Notes: generated from the sequence alone by a model not told the origin. A stretch of 13,205 bases of DNA from Aphodomonas sp964553125 (GCA_964553125.1 CAZKJW010000066.1:1-13205), one strand, 5' to 3'. Shown: positions 1-7,778, numbered from the stretch's first letter. Numbers and translations: made by a program.

Positions 1-14
1 TGGCTGGTTCTGCT

Positions 15-575
15 GTCCCACCCCGCGAGGGGTGGGTGGATTGAAATAATTTCAGCGCGGTTTCCCGGTCAATATCGCTGCGTCCCACCCCGCGAGGGGT
101 GGGTGGATTGAAATGTTGAGCGTGCGTAGGTCAAGGAACGTGGTCCCACCCCGCGAGGGGTGGGTGGATTGAAATAAAAACGGCGTGAAAAATGGCAAGC
201 CCGTATATCGTCCCACCCCGCGAGGGGTGGGTGGATTGAAATCTCGCTCGGCTTGTCATAGAGCCAGAGGTAACCGTCCCACCCCGCGAGGGGTGGGTGG
301 ATTGAAATGATCACGAGCAGCATGTCTGGCGGTGCATCAGCCAAGTCCCACCCCGCGAGGGGTGGGTGGATTGAAATATTCCGCGAGCGGCGAAACGCTT
401 TACAGCCCGAGTCCCACCCCGCGAGGGGTGGGTGGATTGAAATAAACGGCGCGCCTTGCCGGAACTGTGCCTCCTCGTCCCACCCCGCGAGGGGTGGGTG
501 GATTGAAATGGGTAGGTCGGACAGCGTGTCGGCGGGGATATCGTCCCACCCCGCAAGGGATAAGCGGCTCCACCC
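15..575 (+). CRISPR. CRISPR array, type I-C-like repeats, leader-distal end
   Basis: Eight identical 33-nt repeats start at 15, 82, 143, 210, 276, 345, 411 and 477. Each begins GTCCCACCCCGC and ends GTGGATTGAAAT. A ninth copy at 543 keeps only about the first 17 bases with one change and then diverges, which is typical of the leader-distal end. The repeat folds into an 8-bp stem, CCCACCCC with GGGGTGGG, capped by a GCGA tetraloop, leaving an ATTGAAAT-type 3' handle. This is the family pattern of subtype I-C (Cas5d-processed) repeats. Complete spacers are 34, 28, 34, 33, 36, 33, 33 and 33 nt. Bases 1-14 are the end of another spacer. The decayed repeat on the right places the leader, and probably the cas genes, to the left outside the window. 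The subtype rests on the repeat alone because no cas gene is visible. Confidence 0.97.
543..575 (+). repeat. Degenerate terminal CRISPR repeat
   Basis: The sequence starts GTCCCACCCCGC like the other repeats, has A in place of G at the next position, continues AGGG, and then loses the stem partner and the ATTGAAAT handle. It marks the old, leader-distal end of the array and fixes array orientation as +. Confidence 0.85.
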
Positions 576-818
576 CCCGTTCACGCTTTCAAAAGCGAGA
601 GATACGTGTTCCCACGCTAAGGCAAATAGACAGCTATCAAGGAAGCGCTTGTTATAACGGCTTCCGCGCGTTTTCCGTGCGGCAGATAAGACCTGAATGA
701 GAGTATCTCCGCAGCACGATAAATTGCATGCAAGAAAGAAGCCTTTGCACTGCCCGGATATGTATCGCTGCTGGAAACACACCATGGCGCACTGCGCCAT
801 CGAACCGCCCTCGCTTTT
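576..818. other. Intergenic region between CRISPR array and SH3b gene
   Basis: No convincing gene is seen on either strand. The open frames that cross it have no ribosome site and no recognisable product. Its only clear structure is the 17-bp palindrome at 784-800, listed separately. Base composition looks less GC-rich than the coding regions to the right. Confidence 0.5.
784..800 (-). terminator. Palindrome downstream of the SH3b gene, weak terminator candidate
   Basis: ATGGCGC at 784-790 and GCGCCAT at 794-800 form a perfect 7-bp stem with a 3-nt loop, about 20 bases past the stop of the minus-strand SH3b gene. On the minus strand it is followed by a weak GTGTGTTT tract rather than a clean U-run, so termination is only plausible. 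Its core closely resembles the GGCGC-ACA-GCGCC palindromes found elsewhere in the window. Confidence 0.4.
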
Positions 819-1478
819 TTACCAGCACTTGCTGCACTTCCTGCGCCCGCGCGCAATCGCTTCATCCTCCGTCATTGCAGTCGGGGTGCGCATCTCGGAG
901 CAGTCGGCGCGGCTGTGGTAGCATTCGCCCGAGCGTGAGACGTACACGGTTTGCGCGGACGGCTGGATGCCGGTTGAGCTGCCGTCCGGGACGGCGCTGG
1001 TGCTGCTTTGGGGCATGGACGGCTTCGCCGTACTGATGAGCTTTTCGCTGACGTAGCCTGTGCGGCCGCTGGCTGTCCGCACTTTGTACCAGCCGTTCTG
1101 CGTAGGTGCGTCCATCACGGAAAGCTCGCTGCCGTAGTAGAGTTTTTCTATGAGCGCATCATTGGCAGATGCGCCTGCATACACGTTTGCCGATTCACCG
1201 ATCACCCACGCCGCGGTTTGCGGCTGTGTGTATGCCGGTCTGGGCGTCGCATCCGATGCGGGAGTTGTCTGCGGCGCTTGCAGCGTCCCCGCAAATGCTT
1301 CGCCTGTTTCTTCGGATGCGGGACGCAGTGTGACCGGCGCAGCCGTCGGAATGATAAGACGGGCCGCCGCGCGGTGGTTCCAGTCCTCAAAGTGTACGCC
1401 CTCGTATATCGTAATCAAAGAGAAAAGAAGGCATAACAAAGCGGTGAGGCATTTTGACCTGCCGTGTCGTTTGCGCAT
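819..1478 (-). CDS. Membrane-anchored SH3b-domain protein with C-terminal His/Cys metal-knuckle motif
   Basis: The protein has 219 residues. A basic N-terminus (MRKRHGRSK) is followed by a hydrophobic segment at about 10-28 that should be a signal anchor, placing the rest outside the membrane. Residues 40-88 are a Thr/Pro/Ala-rich linker. Residues 91-149 are a bacterial SH3 (SH3_3-type) domain, with the typical NVYAGAS start and a GWYKV...GRTGYVS end, a fold known for cell-wall peptide binding. A second low-complexity linker leads to a C-terminal module with Tyr187-His188, Cys193, Cys215 and Cys218, resembling the small Ada-like metal-binding tail of many secreted nucleases and SH3 proteins. 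The start is supported by GAGG eight bases upstream. It is divergent from the giant surface protein gene. Function beyond envelope association is unknown; the domains are recognised by motif only. Confidence 0.85.
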   Translation of the reverse strand: MRKRHGRSKCLTALLCLLFSLITIYEGVHFEDWNHRAAARLIIPTAAPVTLRPASEETGEAFAGTLQAPQTTPASDATPRPAYTQPQTAAWVIGESANVYAGASANDALIEKLYYGSELSVMDAPTQNGWYKVRTASGRTGYVSEKLISTAKPSMPQSSTSAVPDGSSTGIQPSAQTVYVSRSGECYHSRADCSEMRTPTAMTEDEAIARGRRKCSKCW

Positions 1479-1716
1479 CTTCTCAACCTCGCTTTATTTG
1501 CATGGCGTTTGCCGCCGCAGTGTTTCTTTGGAATCATATGGATGTGAGGAAAACGGTCGTGTTGCTTTTTCCCGCCGAGCCGGAAGAAAGCGCATGGATT
1601 GCATCGCCGTTTCTATCCCGGTTGCTGACGGACGGCGGTTTCAAGCCCGGCGACAGCGCATGTGTTTTGTGAAAAACCGGCAGAGCGCCTGCGCAACGTT
1701 CCCTCTTGCTGCAAAA

Positions 1717-1745
1717 ATTATACCACAAACATTAGTCAAAAGAAA
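1717..1745 (-). promoter_or_regulatory. Candidate promoter for the SH3b gene
   Basis: On the minus strand a perfect TATAAT (ATTATA at 1717-1722) is preceded by TGG, giving an extended -10. The -35 position, about 1740-1745, is weak and T-rich. This implies an untranslated leader of about 230 nt before the SH3b start; I see no riboswitch in it. Confidence 0.5.
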
Positions 1746-1824
1746 CAAAAAATCAATCGCGCGTTTCCTGCCGGAATTCCCGGACGGTTTGCATTTCGTG
1801 ACCGGTCGCGCGGTACGGCTTTCA

Positions 1825-1839
1825 GGGCGCTGTGCGCCC
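1825..1839. repeat. GGCGC-ACA-GCGCC-type palindrome
   Basis: GGGCGC and GCGCCC flank a TGT loop. On the minus strand its 13-bp core reads GGCGCACAGCGCC, identical to the core of the direct repeats at 12050-12064 and 12245-12259. No T-run follows on either strand, so it is not an obvious intrinsic terminator. Confidence 0.7.
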
Positions 1840-1991
1840 ATAAAACAAAAACGCTGCAAACATGGCGCGCTGCGGATGCTCCAAAAAAGCGCTGCGTCCG
1901 GGGATAAGCGCCTGCCTTCTCGCCGCGCATTTTGGAGCGGATTCCCGCGCGTTTCGTTTGCCTTTTTGCTGCCGTTGTGGTACGATAGACT

Positions 1992-2091
1992 NNNNNNNNN
2001 NNNNNNNNNNNNNNNNNNNNNNNNNNNNNNNNNNNNNNNNNNNNNNNNNNNNNNNNNNNNNNNNNNNNNNNNNNNNNNNNNNNNNNNNNNN
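1992..2091. other. Assembly gap (100 N), probably zero-length
   Basis: The 100 N are flanked by an exact 55-bp duplication: 1937-1991 equals 2092-2146. Such identical contig ends are what a de Bruijn graph assembler leaves at a node boundary. The likely true sequence joins directly, with a single copy of the 55 bp. Confidence 0.9.
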
Positions 2092-2112
2092 GCGGATTCC
2101 CGCGCGTTTCGT

Positions 2113-2141
2113 TTGCCTTTTTGCTGCCGTTGTGGTACGAT
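2113..2141 (+). promoter_or_regulatory. Candidate promoter of the giant surface-protein gene
   Basis: TTGCCT at 2113-2118 and TACGAT at 2136-2141 are separated by 17 bases, and the gene starts 28 bases further on. The same pair appears in the copy left of the gap, which is probably an assembly duplicate. Each hexamer matches four of six consensus bases. Confidence 0.45.
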
Positions 2142-2169
2142 AGACTGTACTTTTTTACGGAGGAAACAG

Positions 2170-5100
2170 ATGCGAATCCGACGTTTTTTGCCGCTGCTGC
2201 TGGCGGCGTTGATGGCTTTTTCAGGCGCTGCGCTGGCGGGCGAAGCGACCTATAACGGAATCCACTATATTTTTGCCGGGGAGACGCAGGGCGAAGCGCT
2301 GCTGACAATTTCGCTTTCCGCGGAATCCGTCGATGCGCGCACGCTGGAAACGCAGCACGTTTCACAGCTGGCCGGTGCGGCGTTCGGCGTGTACGCGCGG
2401 GGCGCGGACGGTGCACTCGTCCCGTGGCCCGACCCGAAAGACCCTTCCCGTCCGCTGACGATCACGACGCAGGCGCAGCCGGTGTCCGCGGCGCTGCCGC
2501 GCTCGGCGGAACTGTATCTGTGCCAGCTTTCCGCGCCGGACGGCTATGCCATGGCGCTGACGGAGCCCGTCGCCGTGAACGCGCCGTGCGAGATGGCGCT
2601 TTCCTGCCGCAAGCTCGGCGAGACTTGCGTGCGCGTCGCGCTCTGGGGCGATGCGGCGGGCGGAGCCGTGCCGCTTGCGGGCGTGCGGTTTGCGCTGAAA
2701 AACGCGCAGGGCGCGTATGAGGCGGCAACCGATGAAAGCGGCGTGGCGCTGTTTGAAGGCGTTGCGCCGGGCGAATACACCCTCGCGCAGCAGACGGCCG
2801 CCGGGGCGTACACCATCGATCAGGCGGAACAGACCGTCGCGGCGCGCGCGGGCGAGACGACGCTTGTTGAAATCACGAACAGCCGTCCGGGGACGCTCTC
2901 GCTGTCCGTTCTCGGCGCGAGCTTTGACCGGGAAGCGGGCGCGGCGCGGTTTGTGCCGCTCGGCCGCAGCTATGAGGTATACGACGAAGCCGGCGCGCTT
3001 GCGGGCGTGCTTGCGGGCGGGGAAACGCTCGAGCTTCCCGCCGCGCAGAACGGCATGCGCTATGTTCTTCGCGCCGTGGACGGCGCTGAGGACGGCTTTG
3101 CCGCCGATGCGCAGGCGCATGATGTGACGCTGTATTCCGGCGCGGTCACGCCGGCGCAGACGCTGGTGAACGCCGACGCGGGCTTCTTTGATTTTGAGCA
3201 GACGGACGCGGCGAGCGGGCTGCCCGTGGCGGGCGGAACGTTTGCGCTTTATGACGCGGCCGGCGCGGAGGTTCTGCGCTTTGAGGCCGACGATGCGGGG
3301 CGCTTTGCGTCCGTGGAGCCGCTTGCGGCGGGCGAATACACAGTGCGCATGGTGCGCGCGGCGGAGGGCAGACCNNNNNNNNNNNNNNNNNNNNNNNNNN
3401 NNNNNNNNNNNNNNNNNNNNNNNNNNNNNNNNNNNNNNNNNNNNNNNNNNNNNNNNNNNNNNNNNNNNNNNNNNGGAGCGCTGCATCTGGCGCGCAGGTT
3501 TGCGCTGCCGGACGCGGAGGAAAACCGAGAACTGACGCTGACGGGCACGGTGCGCCTCTCCTTTGAATACGCCGTGGACGCGCAGGGAACGCGCGAAACG
3601 AAAACCGTCGCCGCGCCGTTTGCCGTAACGGCGGCGACGTTTGAGGCGGCAACGCCCGCCGGATATGCGGTTGCCGGTCGCCTGACGGACGCGGACGGCG
3701 CGCCGCTTGCGGGGCGCGAGGTTTCGCTGCTCGGCGAAAACGGCGAAACGCTGGAAACGGTTTGGACTGACCCGTGGGGCGCGTATGCGTTTGAAAGCGC
3801 TGGCACGGCGCGCGTTGCGCCGGACGAGGGCTGCGGCGTGCGCTACACGGACGGCGGCGCGCAGATGCTGCCGCTTTGCACGCGCACGGCGCGCATCGAG
3901 GGCGGCGAGGCTGTGCAGAGCGTTGAAATTGCGGTCGCGTGCGGCGGGGAAACCCGGACGGCGCGCGCGGGCGACACGCTTTCGTTCCGCTGCCTGCCGG
4001 ATGAGGAGATCAGCGTTTCCGTTCCGGAGGGCGTGCTGTACACGCTCGAGGGGGAGACCTATCGGCTTTGGGCGGCGGCGAGCCTTCGCGGCGCGGCGTG
4101 CGATCCGGAAGGGACGCCGCTTGCGGGCGCGCGCGTGCAGCTCGACGACGAAGAAATTGTGACGGGCGCGGACGGCGCGTTCGCGTTTGAGAACCTGTAT
4201 CCGGGCGAATATGCGCTTTCGTTTGAAGCGCCGCAGGGCTATCTGGTCTGCGGCGAGGCGCAGGAGACCGTTGCGGTTTCTGACGGCGAGGCGCTGGAGC
4301 ACAATCTGACGGCGATGCGTCCCGCGCGCGTGGAGGGCACGCTGCGCGAGGAAGGCGCGCCGCTTGTGGGCATTGCCGTCCGGCTGGACGGACAGACGAC
4401 TGAAACGGATGAAAACGGCCGCTTCGCTTTTGAAAACCTGACGGCGGGCGCGTATGCGCTCTCGTTTGAAACGCCTGACGATATGGCCGTGCAGGGCGCG
4501 CCCACCCCGCTTGAAATCACGCGCTCGGGCGAAACCGTTTCGCTGGAGCTGACGGCGATTCGCGCGGCCTTCGCGGCGGGCGTCGTCTGGCACGACGCGG
4601 ACGACAACGGCCTGCGCTCTGCGGGCGAGCCGGGCGTTTCCGGCGCTGTGGTGACGCTGACGGACGGCGCGGGGCGGAAGGTCTCCGCCGTGACGACGGC
4701 CTCCGACGGCGCGTTCGCGTTTGAAGGGCTGCTGCCCGGAGAATACCGCATTGCCGTGGAGCTGCCGGAAAGCATGATCTTCTCGCGCCATGCGGAGGGC
4801 ATGGAGCGGCTCATTTCCGGCCACGACAGCCGCACGGGCGAGAGCGAAGCCTTCTCTCTGGCGAGCGGCGAAAAGCGAACCGGTCTGCTGTGCGGCGCGG
4901 TTGTGTCGGGCCGCGTGGAAGGCTTGGTCTGGGAAGACGAAAACGGGGACGGCGGCAAGAGCGGCGCGAAAGCGCCCCTGCAAAACGCCGTCGTAACGCT
5001 GGAAAAGAACGGCGAAACCGTGCAGACCGCCGTGACGGGCGCGGACGGCCGCTATGCGTTTGAACACCTGCGCAGCGGCGATTACACCGTGCGCGCGGCG

Positions 5101-7350
5101 CTGCCGGACGGGATGCTGCCCACGACGGACGAGACGGCGGAAATTTCCGTGAGGACGTGGCGCACGCAGTTTGAAAAGGACTTCGCCGGCGTGTCGCCTG
5201 CGGAGATTCGCGTTGCCGTGTTCTGCGACGAAACCGCGGACGGCGCGCAGCAGGCGAACGAAGCCGGTCTGGCCGGCGCGACGGTGCTGCTTGTGTCGGG
5301 CGAGGGCGCGCGGGAAACGATTGCCGCCAGCGCTGTAACCGACGAGACCGGCGCGGCGCGCTTTGCGGACGTATATCCGGGAACCTACCGCCTGCGCGCG
5401 GAGTGCGACGGCTGGACGCTGACGACGCAGACCGGGGAGATCGTCGCCGCAAGCGGCGATTCGATCGACGCGCAGCGGATCGGTCTGACCAAGACGGGCC
5501 GCATCTCCGGCGTGGTGTTTGCCGACGAAAACTATGACGGCCTGCGCTCCGAGGGCGAAGCCGCCGTTTCGGCCGTGGCGACGCTTCTGGACGGCGCGGG
5601 CAACACGCTTGCCAAAACGCGCACGGGCGCGGACGGCGCATATTGCTTCGACGGCCTGACGGCGGGGAAATACGCCGTTTCCTTCCAGCTGGCGGAGGGC
5701 TGGCAGTTTACGAGAAACCGCGAGGATGCGCCCTCCTTTAACAGCGACGTGCCCGAAACGCTTGGCAGCGAGGCGGCGACGGCCGTGATGTATCTGCCCA
5801 TGGGCGAGACGCTGCTTGCCGATGCGGGCGCTTACCGCGCGGCGAAGCTGTCCGGCGCGGTGTGGATGTATCCGAACGGAAGCGAAGGCGTGGCCGACGC
5901 GTCCGTGCGGCTTGTGCGCGAGGGCGCGGTCTTCCGGGAAACGACGACGAGCGCGCGCGGCGCGTATGCCTTCGAGGCGCTTCCGCCGGGCGAGTACACC
6001 GTGGAAGCCGTGCTGCCCGATGGAATGCTTTCGATGAACGGCACGGAAAGCGCAACGCTCGCGATGGGCGAGACGCGCGCGAACGTGCGCTTTGCGGCCG
6101 TGTATGCGGCGCGCATCTCTGGGACGACGAGCGGCTCCGACGTGGCGCTGACGCTTCGCAGGGCGAGCGGCGAAACGTGGGAATGCGGCGAAGTGGGTGC
6201 GTTCACGTTTGAAGGGCTGCTGCCCGGCGAATACACGCTGGAGGCGCGTGCCAAAGTTGGCTACGCGCTGCGCGATTTCCGGCAGGAGGCGCAGACCTTC
6301 ACCCTCGCGCAGGGCGAGACGCGCGAGTTCCGGCTTGAAACGCAGCCGGAGGCCGTGATCAGCGGCAGCGTCTGGTATGACGAAAACGGCGACGGGCAGC
6401 CCGGCGGCGAAGCGCCGCTGGCCGGCGTCACCGTAACGCTGACGCTTGCGGAGGAAGGCGCGGCGAAGCCGCTGCGCACAGCCGTAACCGATGCGGACGG
6501 CGCTTTCCGGTTCGACGCGCTTGCGGCGGGCGAATACCGGCTCGCATTCGCGGCGGACGACGCGGCGCTCTGCTTTGACGAGACAAAAACGTTCGCCCCC
6601 GCCGAGGGCGAGCGAATCGAAACGAGCGTGGCGGCGTGGAAGCCCGCGGCGGTTTCCGGCTCCGTGTGGGACGACAAAAACGCCGACGGCCTTTTCCGCA
6701 AGACGGAGACGGCGCTGGAGAACATCCGCGTCGAGCTGCTCGACGCGCAGGGCGGGACGATTGCCGAAACCGTGACCGGCGCGGACGGCGCGTATGCGTT
6801 TGAAAACCTGCGCCCCGGCGAAATGCGCGTGCGTTTCACGCTGGCCGCCGGATGCGTTTTCACGGATTATAACGAAAACGGATCGCTCGTGCCGACGACG
6901 GACGCGAACGTGGGGACGACGGATTTGTTCGCGCTTCGCGCGGGAGAAACGCGCGCCGACGTGAACGCGGGTTCGCTCACGGCAGGACGCGTGGGCGACC
7001 GCGTGTGGCTGGACGAAAATGGCAACGGCCTTCAGGACAGCGGCGAGCCGGGCATGGAAGGCGTGACGGTGGTGCTGCTGCGCATTTCGGCGGATTACGC
7101 CGAAACGGAAGCCGCCCGCACCGTAACCGACGCAAGCGGACGCTACCGCTTCGACGCCGTGCGGCCGGGAACGTACCGCGTGCAGATTGAGCTGCCGGAC
7201 GGCTTCGCGCCGACCGTGTCCATGCCCAAATTCCCGACGATCAACAGCAAGCTGGACGCGGATTCCAAACGCCCCGAGCTGACCGGCAGCTTCGACGTGC
7301 GCTCGGGAGAAGCGTATCTGAGCGCCGACGCGGGACTGGTGAAAAAATGA
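2170..7350 (+). CDS. Giant secreted Cna_B/SdrD_B-type multidomain protein (adhesin-like)
   Basis: About 1,726 residues if the internal 100-N gap is taken at face value. The ATG at 2170 has GGAGG six bases upstream and opens a signal peptide: basic MRIRR, then a Leu/Ala core, then an ALAG cleavage region near residue 23. SpaA/Cna_B-like units follow, for example GGTFALYDAAG...GEYTV before the gap. From about 4078 there are some eleven tandem modules starting near 4078, 4327, 4567, 4906, 5191, 5497, 5839, 6106, 6349, 6646 and 6982. Each has a first strand like SGSVW, a variable loop, and a TGADGAYAFENL...PGEY core typical of carboxypeptidase-regulatory/Cna_B/SdrD_B folds. At least six carry acidic DENGDG-like loops. 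The C-terminus is ...SADAGLVKK, with no LPXTG, hydrophobic tail or other anchor. Such proteins serve as extended cell-surface stalks or adhesins; the ligand cannot be inferred. The protein looks acidic and lysine-poor. The stop overlaps the next gene by ATGA. Confidence 0.9.
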   Translation: MRIRRFLPLLLAALMAFSGAALAGEATYNGIHYIFAGETQGEALLTISLSAESVDARTLETQHVSQLAGAAFGVYARGADGALVPWPDPKDPSRPLTITTQAQPVSAALPRSAELYLCQLSAPDGYAMALTEPVAVNAPCEMALSCRKLGETCVRVALWGDAAGGAVPLAGVRFALKNAQGAYEAATDESGVALFEGVAPGEYTLAQQTAAGAYTIDQAEQTVAARAGETTLVEITNSRPGTLSLSVLGASFDREAGAARFVPLGRSYEVYDEAGALAGVLAGGETLELPAAQNGMRYVLRAVDGAEDGFAADAQAHDVTLYSGAVTPAQTLVNADAGFFDFEQTDAASGLPVAGGTFALYDAAGAEVLRFEADDAGRFASVEPLAAGEYTVRMVRAAEGRXXXXXXXXXXXXXXXXXXXXXXXXXXXXXXXXXXGALHLARRFALPDAEENRELTLTGTVRLSFEYAVDAQGTRETKTVAAPFAVTAATFEAATPAGYAVAGRLTDADGAPLAGREVSLLGENGETLETVWTDPWGAYAFESAGTARVAPDEGCGVRYTDGGAQMLPLCTRTARIEGGEAVQSVEIAVACGGETRTARAGDTLSFRCLPDEEISVSVPEGVLYTLEGETYRLWAAASLRGAACDPEGTPLAGARVQLDDEEIVTGADGAFAFENLYPGEYALSFEAPQGYLVCGEAQETVAVSDGEALEHNLTAMRPARVEGTLREEGAPLVGIAVRLDGQTTETDENGRFAFENLTAGAYALSFETPDDMAVQGAPTPLEITRSGETVSLELTAIRAAFAAGVVWHDADDNGLRSAGEPGVSGAVVTLTDGAGRKVSAVTTASDGAFAFEGLLPGEYRIAVELPESMIFSRHAEGMERLISGHDSRTGESEAFSLASGEKRTGLLCGAVVSGRVEGLVWEDENGDGGKSGAKAPLQNAVVTLEKNGETVQTAVTGADGRYAFEHLRSGDYTVRAALPDGMLPTTDETAEISVRTWRTQFEKDFAGVSPAEIRVAVFCDETADGAQQANEAGLAGATVLLVSGEGARETIAASAVTDETGAARFADVYPGTYRLRAECDGWTLTTQTGEIVAASGDSIDAQRIGLTKTGRISGVVFADENYDGLRSEGEAAVSAVATLLDGAGNTLAKTRTGADGAYCFDGLTAGKYAVSFQLAEGWQFTRNREDAPSFNSDVPETLGSEAATAVMYLPMGETLLADAGAYRAAKLSGAVWMYPNGSEGVADASVRLVREGAVFRETTTSARGAYAFEALPPGEYTVEAVLPDGMLSMNGTESATLAMGETRANVRFAAVYAARISGTTSGSDVALTLRRASGETWECGEVGAFTFEGLLPGEYTLEARAKVGYALRDFRQEAQTFTLAQGETREFRLETQPEAVISGSVWYDENGDGQPGGEAPLAGVTVTLTLAEEGAAKPLRTAVTDADGAFRFDALAAGEYRLAFAADDAALCFDETKTFAPAEGERIETSVAAWKPAAVSGSVWDDKNADGLFRKTETALENIRVELLDAQGGTIAETVTGADGAYAFENLRPGEMRVRFTLAAGCVFTDYNENGSLVPTTDANVGTTDLFALRAGETRADVNAGSLTAGRVGDRVWLDENGNGLQDSGEPGMEGVTVVLLRISADYAETEAARTVTDASGRYRFDAVRPGTYRVQIELPDGFAPTVSMPKFPTINSKLDADSKRPELTGSFDVRSGEAYLSADAGLVKK
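3375..3474. other. Assembly gap inside the surface-protein gene
   Basis: 100 N of unknown true length lie inside the coding sequence. Both flanks are open in the same frame at face value, but that agreement has a one-in-three chance. Tandem beta-sandwich modules could be missing or collapsed here. The flanks do not share an overlap, unlike the gap at 1992. Confidence 0.95.
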
Positions 7351-7678
7351 GACGGGAAACGGAGCGGCTGATCATCCGACCGTTTGCGGCGGAGGATGAA
7401 GCCGCGCTGGGCGCGGTTTTGTCCGATGCGGAAACCATGAAATACATTGAACCGCCCTTCTCGAAAGAGAGGGCGGCTCAGTTTTTGCGGGAAGCGGGGC
7501 TGTGCGAGCCGCCGCTCGTATACGCCGTGCAGGAAAAGCGCGGCGGCGTGATCGGTCATGTGATTTTTCACCGATACGAAACGGCGGACTGCTGCGAGCT
7601 TGGCTGGGTGCTGCGCCGCGACACATGGGGACGCGGATACGCGACGGAGCTGACCGCGGCGCTGCTCGATGAAAGCCG
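7347..7678 (+). CDS. GNAT-family N-acetyltransferase, RimJ/RimL-like, truncated by gap
   Basis: The first 110 residues are present. The start MRRETERLIIRPF is the usual beta-1 strand of Acetyltransf_3/RimJ-RimL-type GNATs. The acetyl-CoA pyrophosphate-binding motif is seen at 91-99 (RDTWGRGYA, matching Q/R-x-x-G-x-G/A), following strand beta-4 (CELGWVL). Family members usually run 160-190 residues, so the missing end should carry the final N...S...LEKLGF-type segment. The sequence after the gap does not continue it recognisably. The enzyme would acetylate an amine, possibly a protein N-terminus or small molecule; the substrate is unknown. The ATG overlaps the stop of the surface-protein gene as ATGA, implying translational coupling. 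Confidence 0.85.
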
Positions 7679-7778
7679 NNNNNNNNNNNNNNNNNNNNNN
7701 NNNNNNNNNNNNNNNNNNNNNNNNNNNNNNNNNNNNNNNNNNNNNNNNNNNNNNNNNNNNNNNNNNNNNNNNNNNNNN
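7679..7778. other. Assembly gap (100 N) between GNAT gene and minus-strand block
   Basis: The 100 N are of unknown true length. The left flank is mid-GNAT. The right flank cannot be aligned by eye to a GNAT C-terminus, so at least the end of the GNAT gene, and perhaps more, is missing. The flanks share no overlap. Confidence 0.95.

Larger units (their letters stand above)
1479..2169. other. Long divergent intergenic region
   Basis: About 690 bases (including 100 N) lie between the divergent SH3b and surface-protein genes. The region contains the two promoters listed separately, a perfect GGGCGC/GCGCCC hairpin at 1825-1839, and the gap with its duplicated flanks. A + strand frame runs open from 1150 into the surface protein, but it has no gene-like start and a composition unlike its neighbours, so it is treated as chance. 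I see no supported small gene. Confidence 0.5.

Noticed and set aside
69..800. 243-codon minus-strand frame across the CRISPR array with repeated SIHPPLAGWD units
   Set aside because: It is the CRISPR array read as protein: the 33-nt repeat is 11 codons and most spacers are multiples of three, so the frame stays open by chance.
1538..1672. Possible small + strand gene (MDVRKTVVLLFPAEPEES...) in the long intergenic region
   Set aside because: It has no ribosome site, no recognisable family, and lies in the leader region of the minus-strand SH3b gene.
1479..1710. Riboswitch in the SH3b leader
   Set aside because: The leader is about 230 nt long, but I could not match it to TPP, cobalamin or cyclic-di-GMP consensus motifs on either strand.
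1150..2169. Very long + strand frame that would extend the surface protein upstream to 1150
   Set aside because: It crosses the antisense of the SH3b gene, an assembly gap and non-coding DNA. The ATG at 2170 has a strong ribosome site and opens a signal peptide, so the extension is not real.
2362..5067. 901-codon minus-strand frame opposite the surface-protein gene
   Set aside because: It is an Arg/Ala-rich shadow frame caused by high GC at third positions of the real gene, with no domain pattern.
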